This document shows positions 34,875 to 47,039 of a stretch of 64,000 nt of DNA, one piece after another. Below the pieces are notes generated by a model. That model ran no database searches and was not told the DNA's origin. It saw nothing but the letters and a program-made list of their open reading frames with translations. The position numbers and the translations under genes were made by a program. Position 1 is the first letter of the stretch. The number at the start of each line of letters is the position of its first letter. Source of the DNA: Bretschneidera sinensis (taxonomy: Eukaryota > Streptophyta > Magnoliopsida > Brassicales > Akaniaceae); contig CM043700.1 in assembly GCA_023935145.1 (NCBI GenBank), positions 102,045,400 through 102,109,399 of the forward strand. Direction: 5' to 3'.

Positions 34875-36030
34875 ATGTTGCTGGGAAAGAGACCACGTCC
34901 ACCGATGAAGAGAACGACAAGCATGACAAAGAGCACCTGTGATCTAAACATTTGTAGCGAAGCACAGCCTTCTGATGCACTGAACCCCTTCAGTACCTGC
35001 CAAAGCGAAAACCCGGTGGTGGGTTATGGTGTTGGTGGGGGTGACACACAGAAGCAGGGTGGTGATCATCAAGGGTTAGATCAACGGCTCTTAGCGACGG
35101 TATCACCTAGGGGTAATCACAAGAGGCACTCAGCTGATTATGTGGAGACACCTCACTTCTTGAGATCCTGCTCCCTCTGCAAACGAAGCTTGGTGCCTGG
35201 CCGTGATATCTACATGTATAGGTACTCTCTCTTTCTCTCTCTCTTCCTTGAGCATCTTTTTATTTATTTATTTATTTTTTAGCAAGGAGGGTTTTTTTGC
35301 TATATTTCTTTTTATATTTGTTAATTAAGGATTATTTTTTTCCTGTTTTGAAAGTTGAGTTTTGAGATTTAAATTTATCTTTTACTCCATATGCTTTGGT
35401 GCAATTTAGTCTTTGGAGTTAGTGTCGAGGATATTTTTTGTTAATTTATGACAATTTGTATAATGAAGGATATCTTTTTTGTTTTTTTTTCTAATTTTTT
35501 ATAGTTCATTTAGTTATAGTTTTACACTTTGCAGAGTAATTTTTAATGCTTATTTTTTTCATTGCCATAATATCTTAGTTTGATGACTCCAAAGCTCAAA
35601 TTTTTGAATCAAAAACCATAAAGATTCTTCAATCCTGAATTTTTGGGATTTCAAAATTTTAACCCTCAGACTTGGTAAGCATGATGGGTAAATAGTAGTA
35701 GTAACAAACTTTGATAAAATCAAATTAACCATTATTATTTCTATTTTTAATGAAAAAAATTAGTCATTATTTCCGTGGTTTGATTTTGTTTCACCTATAT
35801 ATATGTGTATGAAGGCCTCAAACTCTTCAAAATTATTTTTAAAAAAAAAAATAAACTGTTAAATGACATGAGGGTGTTTATTTATTTGCAGGGGTGATAG
35901 TGCGTTTTGTAGCTCAGAATGCAGGCAGCAACAGATGAACCAAGATGAGAGGAAAAAGAAGTGCGGATTATCGTCAAAGAAAGAAGCTGTTGCATCCGGC
36001 ACCAAAGGGGAGACTGTTGCTGCCCTGTAG
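34875..36030 (+). CDS. FCS-like zinc finger (FLZ/DUF581) protein, two exons
   Basis: Two exons, 34875-35221 and 35892-36030, encode 161 residues. The intron (35222-35891) starts GTACTC and ends TTGCAG, and joining keeps the frame (AG|G, Arg116). The start is [17 protein letters not shown], as in the FLZ1/FLZ2-like group. Residues about 93-133 are the FLZ domain: PHFLRSC, then C99-x2-C102, DIYMYRGDSAFC with C122, and C126, giving the CX2C-X19-CX3C pattern. The tail is Lys-rich then Ala/Gly-rich. FLZ proteins are plant-specific adaptors that bind the SnRK1 kinase in energy and stress signalling (family knowledge). All key Cys are present, length is normal and splice sites are canonical, so the gene looks intact. 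It is the only host gene found here and lies between a rearranged copia copy and a long AT-rich spacer. Confidence 0.93.
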
Positions 36031-36260
36031 ATCCCATCTGTGACCAAAGCTTAAGATTGTACCCTCTCATTAGTGATCTTTTACTTTAAAAAAGTAATTA
36101 ATTATTGTATCATGTTGAGGGTTCCAGCTTTTATCTTCTTGTATGCAAATGGGCAAAGTTTTGAAGGCGTTGTATTTCATTGGGGAGCCAACAAAACTTT
36201 ATATACAACTTGAACTCTGTATTTCTTCCTAGACTCCCTAGTTTAATTTCTTTCCTTCAT
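36031..36260 (+). other. Probable 3' UTR of the FLZ gene
   Basis: T-rich sequence after the stop with TGTATCATG and TTGTATGCAAAT motifs; the poly(A) site cannot be fixed by eye. Confidence 0.4.
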
Positions 36261-39012
36261 TGCGTTTTCTTTTGTTAGTAATGGAAGAAAATTGCCGATT
36301 CACAAGAATTTTTTACAGTCTTATCTTTTTTACAACGACGACCAAGGAGATTGGTCTCCTATCTTTTATATAAAATATTCAAAAATAACCGTCAGGCTAA
36401 AAGACTCAAGTTATATATGGGTATTAAATTTTATATAAACGAAGGATTATTCAAATGAGAAATTGATTAATGGGTTATGGTTGATGTTTGAGAGTGACGA
36501 TGGTATTATTTTGTTTTGAGGAGACTTGCCTTCATTTTCTTTTGGTACTTTTTTTTTTTTAAAGGGTGTTTAAGACTTCTTCCCTAAAATAAAATAATTC
36601 AAAGTAATTTTTATCAATAAATTATAATCCACTTTTTAAGAAAACGAAACAAAATATTTTTACTATTTTAGTACTTAGGCTTGTGGATGATTCATCATGT
36701 TCAATTAATTTAACAATTATCTTCTTCTTCTTTTTTCAGTTTAATCCTTCTTACTCTTTTTCACTTTTGAGGTGGCAAACTAAGAATTAAACTACAAAAA
36801 AAAAAGATAAAAAATCTAAGACACTTTTCATAATTGTCAATTGATGTCTTATTTGTAACTTTATCAAAGATCAGATAAAAGTAAATCATATTACGATTTG
36901 AATCAATATGGGTAATTCATAACTGCACGATAAATCAAGTGATTTAAGTAGTTTTCAAATATTTTTTAATTGATATAATTTTTTTATCTTTTTATAAGTT
37001 TTTTAATATTATAAATTTTTACTTAATAAATCTTGAGTTGGTTGAATACACATCGAACCTAATTTAAGTATGATTTGTAAGACTCATTCGAACTTAAAAC
37101 TAGTTCGAATGTATTATTTTTTTAAAGGCAAAAACACAGATTTTATTGGTAAAGGCAAATAGAGAAGTACAGTCAACAACAAACAGCAAGCTACTGAAAA
37201 CAATAGAAATATAACCGAAACAAAGCTAGACGTAAATATGAAGAAGATGCCGTGCCAAGGCCATCCCCATCCTCACAAGTCACAACCACAACCATAAATC
37301 ATAACAAAACCATCCAAAAAGATCCCCTCACCAAGATCAGAAACTAGCAATTGGAAGCAACAGTATTTTACCACTCTCAGTCGAAGACACCACCAACAAT
37401 TTATTTAAAAGAATCGAACTCTTAAAAATGTCTACATACTAATTTCACCATTCGCTCAATTATTGATTCATCCGATCCCTCAAACACTATACCAAGCTTT
37501 TTGTGCTATATTTTTCATATATTTAAAATAGAAAAGAATTTTTTCTTTGAGAGAAAATCCGTGGCTTAATCAAGCTATGCATGGAGAGGATCCCGTTGCC
37601 CACGATACAAGAGAAAATAATATAAATTCTTTTTTAGACAAAGTCTAAGAAAGATATATGGACGAAAAACATTTATTACTATTTGATGGAAAAAAGTTTC
37701 TTTTTACCATCTAACGATAAGAGATGCCTTTGATTTATATATCTTTTTTGACAAAAATTCTTGTATAGTACCAATTCACAAAAGATACATGACATAAAGA
37801 TACATAATAAAAAATTTTCTTTAATAAATAGAAGATATATTTTTTTCTCTTTTTTTTTTCGTGCCGTTCATAGGTAAAGAATACATTTGTATTATATATT
37901 TTTCATAGACTTATGTTAAGAAAGAACTTTTTTCTTAGATATAATCTAAATAAGATTTTTTTTAGAAAATGAAGAGAAAAGTAGAACGAAGAGATTAAGG
38001 AGGGAAGAATATTTATATAAAAAAAAATATTATGTTTATAGTATTTTTATAATTTAAGTAATGTTGTAGAAAAAAATGAAAAGTGATAACTATAGATATC
38101 TTTTTTATTTAATTTTTCAGCGAAACGATATTATATAAATACAACGATACAATAATTTAATCAAAATAGTAATTCAATGTACAAGTATATATAATTCATT
38201 TATAAATTCACAATTCTATACCATTATCCACTTAAAACAAAAAAAAAAATAACTAATAAATAATAGTTGAATTTAAAATTTTATAGTCTCAATTCCTTTG
38301 ACTTAGTCTTTTACCTGGTCAACCGAGAGACCTCGTTAATAGTAGATAATTACACAAAAAGAAACAACATCAAGAGAATTTTTAGAGTCTAAACCTGAAA
38401 ACCCAGATGGTATATCAAATGGTCAGGAAATCTAGAATAAGGTGGGGAAAGTACAAGTGAATTTCTTTTGAAGGGTCAATGATTCTCAAATTGGCTAATT
38501 GTGGAAGAGAATTACTATTATCGAATAATATCAAATATTTTTCGCATATAATATTGTTTTCTTTCTCTTCCCTTGCAAACATAAATCAATTGGTTTCCAT
38601 TACGGTTCACATGGATAAATACAATCTTGTAATGTGTGTCTGTGTGCTCTCTTACGTACACCTGCAATGAAATTAACAAGAACACCAAAAACTACATCAA
38701 TGCTCTAATTTTTTTAAGGTCCATTTTATGGGTAAATTGGTAGGTTATTTTTACTTATGAACACAAATCTAGATATATAGTAAATTTAAAATAATTTTCA
38801 TTGTAATTATGTTGAGATCAAAGTTAAAAATTTAAATAGTATTTACTGTAATTAAGTCAAAACTAAAGTTAAGAACCACTATATATTCTATGTTATAAAA
38901 ACTTAGATTTAACAATAATAAATGTTTATGAGAAAACTCAAATCCAGACATTTTAAACGAAGAGAAAAAACTCGTACGATTAAACTTAACTTGTTGATAA
39001 TGCTCTATTGCT

Positions 39013-39052
<40 letters not shown>

Positions 39053-39557
39053 CAATAAAAAAATAACTTGTATTTTTATGATTTTATAATAAGTTGAAGC
39101 CCAAGTTATTACATTTAAATATTAATATTTAATCCTGATAAATGTAAGGAAATGGTGTTTGGTTTTGCATTGCTTTCAATGCACCCTGTAGAGGTTTTGG
39201 GGTTTCAACAAATTGCACCTTCCATCCTGCTGAGAATCAGGAAACAAGTGCCACAATTATATCAGCTTTAAAAAAAAAATACGGTACCTTTAACACAAAA
39301 CTTTTAGTATTTAAGTTACTTTGTTATTAATTTCTTATATTTAAATATTTTAATTAATTAAAATCAAAGCCACTTGTTCAAGTGGGCATGTGTCTGCATC
39401 AAATGAGCTTAAAATTAATTGTTTTTGATGAATTGTAGCTTTCAATTTAAAAGGTATAAATTTAGATAATTGCTAGTGTCATTAGCTTTAACTTTGAAAA
39501 AGATAATTATATGGGCAGGGACAGGTCAAATAGTTAACCGGGTCAATTCTTCCGATG
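36261..39557. other. Long AT-rich spacer
   Basis: No credible gene or complete mobile element seen. A less AT-rich block at about 37130-37430 (AC-rich on the plus strand) stands out but shows no protein motif. A (TA)n tract is at 39016-39050. Confidence 0.5.
39016..39050. repeat. (TA)n microsatellite
   Basis: About 35 bp of perfect TA repeats. Confidence 0.95.
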
Positions 39558-40506
39558 TGTTTAGTAGGAAAAAAATAATAAAAGAAAAGATTTTTTTTTT
39601 TTTGTTTAATAGAAAAAGAAAGTGAAATAAAAAAAAAATATTTTCTCTTTATACCTACAAATTATAATCATAATCCTATCAATTTGAGGGGTTGAAAAAA
39701 GGAAAATTAGAATGAAAACTGAAGGTTTATAATTTTACCACTCTACCCCTACTGTAATGTACCAAGTTAGCATCAGACATATTTCGTTCTTTTCTCTTAT
39801 TAGTTATTACTCTCTCTGTTGTGAATTGATCTTTGACCGAAAATGATAGCATTCAAAAAAACGGTTTTATTTTGAAAATATTTCTAGAGAGAAAATTAGA
39901 TCATGAATGTTAAAGAACTCATTGCAACAAGATATAATTGTAGTTCGCATGTTTTAACATGGATCCACTTCGATTTTAATTAATTAATTTTCTCCAATAT
40001 CAGGTTACTATATACATAAAAAAAAAATGATAATACAGTATATAGAGAGGAAATGAAATTTAAACTAGGATTGAGTAGTCGAGGCTTAATAACACTAACT
40101 TGATAATCCTATTTTTTTGGTTGAAATTGAATAATTCATACAAATTCAATTTTTTCATTATTCTTCTCTACAGTATTCAAATAATTTTACAGTTATATGT
40201 GCTGCTACATTGAATTTTTGGGTTAGCCTATTTACTTCATTTTTAAATTAATTTTATGTACTACTTTTGTATTTTAAGTAAATTTGAACAATAGTAACAA
40301 TATAAAGGATATAATAGTAAAAAAAATATTATTTGCTTTTTCTTTCCTCTCACTTTTCCACTCTACTAAATAAAGGCAAAAGAAAATTATTTTCTTTCCT
40401 CTTAGCTTTACATTATCTCTACTAAACACATGGAAGAAAACACCGTTCTTCTCATTTTTCTTTCAACACACTTTTCTTTCCTCTCAATTTTCTCTCCTAC
40501 TAAACA
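39558..40506. mobile_element. Foldback/MITE-like element
   Basis: Left end TGTTTAGTAGG (39558-39568) and right end CCTACTAAACA (40496-40506) are perfect inverted repeats. The adjoining A/G-rich (left) and T/C-rich (right) blocks remain partly complementary for about 100 bp or more. There is a second inner TTTAATAGAAAAAGAAAG / CTTTTTCTTTCC pair. No ORF inside has a recognisable domain. I could not define a TSD, so the superfamily is open. Confidence 0.5.
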
Positions 40507-40844
40507 TACCCTTATGCTAGAGATTGATTTTAAGAGAAAGCACACAGTTAAGAGTTGAGTAATATAATAACACTTAAAGAGTTCTGATCTAGTTGCTTTT
40601 GTAACTCTTTTATCGAGTTTGTGACTGAGTGAAGCCAAGAACGTTGGACTGAGTGAGTAGATCAACCACATTAAAAAGAAGACACGAGAAAAAATGCTCG
40701 AAGAGCACAACTGAGGCTCAGAATAGCTTAGCCACTTCATTATGAGTCTAGTCTAGTTATAGTTAATTTAAGTGTTGCACATATTAGCTCGAATTGGGCT
40801 GCGAAACTCTCGGTGGTAACAAAAACAAAGTTATCATACCAAAG

Positions 40845-43079
40845 TGTTTGGGATACTCCTCATATCTCACATTAGAGAGAAATATTATTGTAAGTATTTC
40901 TAATCCCACATCTTGTATGTGTCAAAAGAATGCGGGTACTAGTAACTATCTTAAGTCTTGTAGCACTAGAATAACCAAGGGTTGTGCTATTTGAGAGGAT
41001 GTAATGAGACTTTGGAATAGTGAGAGTTGAGAGTGTTTTGTAAATTTTTTACCTTCCAAAAATTTGTACTGTGGTTGATTATTAGTGGAGTTTGCTATCG
41101 TGGACGTACATTTATTGAGGCTGAACAATGTAAATTTTGGTGTTCGTGTTTATATCATTTTTCTCTTTATGGTTGTATGCTTTTATATCTTGTGGGTGTG
41201 TGTATTAAATGCTAACAAGTGGTATCAAAGTTTGGTTTCATTCGTTGCAATAAACATGTCACTGGATCTATTTGGCAAATTTGTTTAGAGAAGCTCCCTG
41301 CGTAGTTGCTATTTGTTGCGTCAATGCCACCATGTTACTAGGTATAACTAAATTTAATACCCCTTTATTTAATAGAAAAAAATTAGTTTGTGGTAGCGTA
41401 TAGTTCAAGATCCTTTGGTGCAACAAGATTTTGATTAGGCTTTAGAGGAAGAAAAGCCAGAAGGAATGACTAATAGAAAATGGCAGTCGGCTCAAAGAAA
41501 GGCTGTGAGAAAAATCAAATTGGCTCTTGCTCTCGAAATCAAGTATAATATGTTAAAGGAAACTACACCTAAGGGTTTGTGGGATAAGATCGAGAGCATC
41601 TATGCATCGAAGTCTTTGACCAACAAATTGTGTCTCAAGATGGAAGAATATACAAGCCTTCATGATCACTTAAATGAATTTTACAAGCTAGTATCTCAAT
41701 TGTTGAATGCAGAATAAACATTGAAAGATGAGGAGAAGGCATTGCGCTTGCCAAAATCTTACAAGTCATTGGTGCAAACAATATTTATGGGCAAGTCAAC
41801 ATTGAGCTTAGATGAAGTGACAATGCTTTTGCATGAGAATGAGAGCTTGATGGGAAATGAGAGCTTGTCTATTAGTGATCAAGCACTACTAGTGGAGATT
41901 TCTAATTGAGGGAAGAGTGAATGGATAGGGAATAATGTCTTAAATGGGAGATCTAAATCTAGACTTAGAGACAATAGTGAAAATGAGTGTTATTATTGTG
42001 GAGAAATGGGCCATATCCAATCTTATTGTAAACAATTAAGAGAGGACATGGCAAGCTACAAAAAGTTTTGAGAGAAACTCAATGAGAAGAAAGAGAAGGT
42101 TGGCTTTTATGAAAATTTGGTTTATGAAGATGATGAAGAAGTTGTACTTATATCTAAAGATGATGTGAAAGAAGACAAGTCTTATGAGAGTAAAGATAGT
42201 TGGGTTTTGGATTCTAGGGCTTTAATGCACATATGCAAGAATGAGGGTTGCTTTGACACCTTGAAGAAAGATGAAAATTTAGGCAACATCGTTGTAGGGA
42301 ACAAAGAGAAGATGAAGATTGAAGGTGTTGGGAAACTCGCCTAAAGCTTCACGATTGTGCTGATGAAATTCTTCCTAATGTGATGTATGTACCTACATAT
42401 GACTACAACATAATTTCATTGGGTGAGTTAGCTTCATGTGGGTACACATATTCGGGTCATAGAGATTGGTGCAAGGTGTAAAAGCATGATGAAATGATTA
42501 TTTAAGGAAAAAGAGATGCGGTGAATATTTGCATCTTGGATGGTCACTCTGTTAGTGAAAAGCTTGGAGGTGGTAAAGTTAGTAGACCTAAATATTTTTG
42601 TCTATTCACAAGAAGACCAACAGGTGTGTGGGGTTCGCTCAAGTGCTCGAAGTGTTTGGGGATTTGTGTTGAGGGAGAAATTTGTTAGAATACTCTTCAA
42701 ATCCCACATTAGAGAGAAGTGTTATTGTAAGTAGTTCTAATCTAATATCGTCTATGTATTAAAAGGATGTGGGTTATAAATAGGCCTCTAAAAGTCTTTT
42801 ATTAGTAACTATCTCAAGTTTTGTAGAACTAGAATAACCAAGGGTCGAGTTATTTGAAAGGATATAACGGGGCTATAAGATAGTGAGAGTTGAGAGGATT
42901 TTACAACTTTTGTTCCATCCAAAAATTTATACTTTGGTTGATTTATTAGTGGAGTGTTCTACCGTGGACGTAGGTCTATTGAGGCTGAATCATGTAAAAT
43001 TTGGTGTTCATGTTTATTTAATTTTTCTCTTTATGGTTGCGTGATTATATTTCTTGTGAGTATGGATTAAATCCTAACA
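40845..43079 (+). mobile_element. Short copia element with two LTRs, gag and protease only
   Basis: 5' LTR 40845-41217 (TGTTTGGGATACTCC to GCTAACA) and 3' LTR 42683-43079 (TGTTAGAATACTC to TCCTAACA) align along their length. The PBS TGGTATCAAAGT starts at 41220. A purine tract (TTGAGGGAGAAATT) precedes the 3' LTR. The interior encodes gag and the start of protease, then about 330 bp without integrase, RT or RNase H, so most of pol is deleted. Flanks CAAAG and AAAAA do not give a clean TSD. The LTRs have diverged: the 3' copy holds a ~25-bp stretch near 42775-42800 missing from the 5' copy. Confidence 0.87.
41466..42343 (+). pseudogene. Copia gag and protease lead-in
   Basis: The frame runs through WDKIESIYASKSLTNKL and LNEFYKLVSQLLNAE, typical of the UBN2/gag core. 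There is a stop at 41716, then LPKSYKSLVQTI. At 41985-42030 lies the zinc knuckle CYYCGEMGHIQSYC (CX2CX4HX4C, intact). At about 42200-42230 the protease segment SWVLDSRALMHIC appears where active elements have DSGASHHIC, so the active-site Gly is Arg. Stops also at 41909 and 42070. Ends with VEGVGKLA at 42343. A dead copy, but unusually readable. Confidence 0.85.
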
Positions 43080-43266
43080 AAAAACATATAAACAAACAAA
43101 TTTATAATGATAACTTTTTTTCTTCTTTTTTTGGGGTTTCCTCTTATTCAATTTTCCAATAGCCAGTACTTCCCATTGTTCCCTATGGGCACAATGCTGG
43201 CAGATGTTGCTAATCAACATAAATATAGGTGTAAGTGCAAAATAAGAGCATACAAAGCTTGCAATC
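43080..43266. other. Short unique spacer left of the hAT element
   Basis: No recognised gene. Contains a T-rich run and a GGGCACAATGCTGGCAG segment; function unknown. Confidence 0.4.
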
Positions 43267-44130
43267 TCTTGATTAAGGGTGGACTTGAGCTGAGTCGAGC
43301 CCTAATACTAAGTTATTTGAGCTCGACTCGACTTAAAATTATCAGCCTCGAGTTCGATTCGAGCAAAAAAATTAGGCTCGAGTTCGAGTTCGAGTTCGGT
43401 TAATTTTCTATAGACTCGAGCTCAGTTCTACTCGAGTTCGATAATAAACGAGCTCGAGCGCGAGCCTGCAAACCTGAAATCTTCATTATGCTTAAAAAAA
43501 CAAAGCTAAATTCATACAAAAAAGAACTAATACACATTCCATATTTGAACCTAAAATAAGGCCAAACTGCAACCATTCCAAGAAAATTTGAACAACAAAG
43601 TCAAGTTTAAAAACATCCAATCCAACGTAATAATACCTGCAAGATCCCACATAGTCAATTAAAACATATCTCTTATTTCTAACTTCCAACCATTGAACAT
43701 CCAACATCCACAAAATGAAAATTCATCTATCTAGCAAGCATAATCCCAAACAACAAAGAAAATCCATCATCAAACATAAATAATCCTAAAAAGAAAAGAA
43801 AATCTATAATCCCAAACCAAAATGTTAAGTTCAACATCCATAAACCATAACAAAAGAAAGTAGCCCCATTAAATGTTCATCCCACCAGCTATTCTCCATC
43901 TGCAAAATTAAAATTACAAATGAATCACTTCATCATTTTAGCAATATAAATTCAGTTTAATCTATAAGACATGTGCATTTAAATTAAATTACCAAAGACC
44001 AAAGTAGAAAAGCATCAAGGAATGGGCAAAATTATCTCCTTTGGATCTTTCTCCACCTTCAAACATTTAAATAGAAGAACAAAAATCAAATCAAACATTG
44101 AATAAGCTTAAAAGCAACCAATAATGACTT

Positions 44131-45722
44131 AAAATATAAAATCATATACCTTAGTCTTCTTTTTCACCCTAAAACAGTTGCGAACCCAATCACGTCAACA
44201 TATCAGTACTTCAACAGTATTTGGAGCCAAAGAAGCATGATAAGAATCAATTACCCTACCACCAACACTAAATGTGGATTTTAAAGCCACAGTGGAAATT
44301 GGGATTGCAAGGATATCAACTGCCATCTTTGATAAGATTTTGAATTTCAAATTTTCGGCCTTCCACCACTCAAGAGCATTGAAATTAGAAATTGTTCCAT
44401 CATTACATAAAACACCTTCTTCAAAGTAAACATCTAAATTTGACTTTTGAGTGGGAGAAGTGGTCTCAACTATCTTAAGATAAAGAGCAAATTTCTTCCA
44501 TCTGAATCTTCAAACATCTAAGTTAAAGAATACAAATCAAATCAATAATGAATAAATTTAAAAATAACTTAGTAAATTAAATAAAAGCAAAGAAAACTAA
44601 TGATGAATTAACAATATAAAATCATATACCTTAATGATTTGTTTGAGCCAGAAGTAACAGTTGATGTAGTACCAAAAGAACCCCCTCTCCTCCATTAGAG
44701 GAACTCTCACTACCGGCAACATTGACAACCACATATTCCTCATAAAGCACATCCAAAGCCTTACGAACCTTTTGCACATTCTCTCTTGCTTTAATATGAT
44801 TAAGGCAGATCTCTGGAAAACACATCTCAGCTAACCTCACCTTATATCTCAGCTAAACAAATTTGGCACTCATTTTGCTAACCATTTTTCGGATAAAATC
44901 ATTTTCTTCCATTGATTTCTCATTCAGAATTGCTTTCACCCTATAGATCTCAATAAAGTATAAGTTAGAAGTGGGATAGCCATTGCCTGAAATTATGTTT
45001 GTTACTGAACTAAGCACTTCTAACACCTCATATATTTTATGCACCTTGTTCCATTCTTCTTCACTTGCCAATGAGTCATAATTGGGCTCTCTTTCCTTAC
45101 ATCTTGGAAATACGTCCCTGAAATTCAATGCACAAGACAATATTTCAAAAGTGGAGTTCCAGCGGGTAGGACAATCGAGAATCAACTTCTTCAATCCAAG
45201 TTTCAATTGTTGAACAATCTTAGAAAATGTTTGTCTTCTAGCCTCGGATGCTCATGCATAAACACCCAATAACTTTTGCAATCTCACACTCTCGCGAACT
45301 TCACACTCTTGCGAACATTCTCAATAACTTTTGCAATCTCACTAAGTCGATCCTAAACCATCAAATTGAGAATATGTGCACAATAATGCACATGAAATAA
45401 CTCACCAGAACAAAACAATTTTCTAGTCCAACCAAAAATCTCTTTCAAGGACTTTAAAAAATTATCATTATATGATGCATTATCCAAAGAAACTATGATC
45501 ACCTTATTCTCAATCCTCTATTTTTCAAAACATGCGTACATAACATCAACTATATCAACCCCACGCCGAGGAGGAGGAATATGCACAAAGCTGAGAACCC
45601 ATTTCTGCAACTTCCAATTGGAGTCTATGAAGTGGCCAGTGAGTATCATGTACTCTATCTTCTGGTTCTGTGATTTCTATAAGTCATTAGTGATACTAAT
45701 CTTGCTCACACCCTTAATATTG
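44131..45722 (-). repeat. Direct duplicate of the hAT catalytic and C-terminal part
   Basis: Aligns without large gaps to 47027-48618. Only a few substitutions are seen by eye: two predicted peptides, at 44597-44779 and 44853-45206, each differ from their partners by one residue. Contains the second copy of DCPTRWNSTFEIL and of the C-terminal GGRVIDSYH block, but no BED finger. Confidence 0.92.
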
Positions 45723-47029
45723 ATGACTTCCTTAACAGCTAGTGCTTCAAGGATGTATTGAACCTTTTATCATTCTACTCAGTGTTAACAGTCTTAGTAT
45801 TCGAAGCCATAGTCTAAATAACTACATAGAGACATATCAGTAAATAAAATACTAGCACATTTATAACCTTATTCACACACACATTTATTTTGCAATAAAT
45901 ATAAACTAATTTGATGATAATTTTACTTAAAACACGAAATTGAAAGTTTGATATGCTCCTAATCATCTCCCTTGTAAAAAAATTTAAACATCATAAACTT
46001 AGTCCAATTCTCGCAAAATTTAAGTCCTAGGTGATAATTCATTTCATTTCTACCAACCTTAGAACTCCCACTAAATTCAGCATGCTAAGTATGTTACATG
46101 ACAAACACATTGCATGGTCATAAACATGAAATTTAAAAAGCATTCTATAATATAAGTATTTCATTTCATTCATCATGCTAACAACAAATATTTGCAAAGA
46201 CAAAACACCAAGTTCCACTTGATCAATTAACTTAGATTCATATATACATCTATATACATATCATAGGAAAATGACATAAACTACTAGTATGGTCTACACT
46301 TTTTCTTTCCTTTTCTCATCTGGAAAGATTGTGATAGGTAATTTATTAGTCAAACATTGATCACTTTTGTAATTATCTAAGTAATTTGTATGAGAAAAGA
46401 AGTATATTTCCTCATCTATTACTCGTTTTCTCATCTTAACCATCCAAGGATCCCTCTTCCTACAAGACCCAAGTAGCTTACACTATGGAGATTAGGAAAC
46501 TATGATAATACAATAATTCATCTTATTCTTAAAAGAAGATGATGCTTTTCTGAAAGTTCCAACTCACTAGTGACCTTCATAAAACTATTTATAACTTTTC
46601 GATTGTGCCTTATAGTGGTCTTTATAGTTTCCTATTCATTATCCAGTAGGGACTAAAACAGGGTTTGAACTTTAAAACATTTATCAATGGTAAAATCAAC
46701 AATTATAGCTTCATCCCACTTCTTTGCCAATACATCTATGTGTTTTAGACATTGTATGTTCTAGATCATTTTCATAATTAAGAAACTCTGATAGAATTGT
46801 TATGTTCACTAAATTAAGAATTGTACAAATGTATAAGTATTTAAATTGATACTCAATCAAATATTAAATTTCATTTACATGACAACAAATATATGTACAC
46901 AATTTTCATCGAGTTTGAATTCAATTGAGGAGAAAATTGGACATCTAGGAAATTTCACAAGCTCCCATTAGATATCAACCAAATTTAAAAAATAATTTCA
47001 AGTTCAAAAATAAGTTTGCTACACTCAAA
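45719..47029 (-). repeat. Copia fragment inserted between the hAT duplicates (1311 bp)
   Basis: Matches 30607-31917 over the same length, from ATTGATGACTTCC to TGCTACACTCAAA. It covers the first codons of copia gag and part of its leader. It follows unit 2 and not unit 1 at diagnostic sites (GATGATGCTTTTC, not GACAATGCTCTTC). No LTR, TSD or target motif, so it did not arrive by retrotransposition. Junctions show 3-4 bp of shared sequence (ATTG, AAA). Confidence 0.9.
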
Positions 47030-47039
47030 ATATAAAATC

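Noticed and set aside
40408..40740. 110-residue ORF on the minus strand
   Set aside because: Overlaps the arm of the foldback element and has no recognisable motif.
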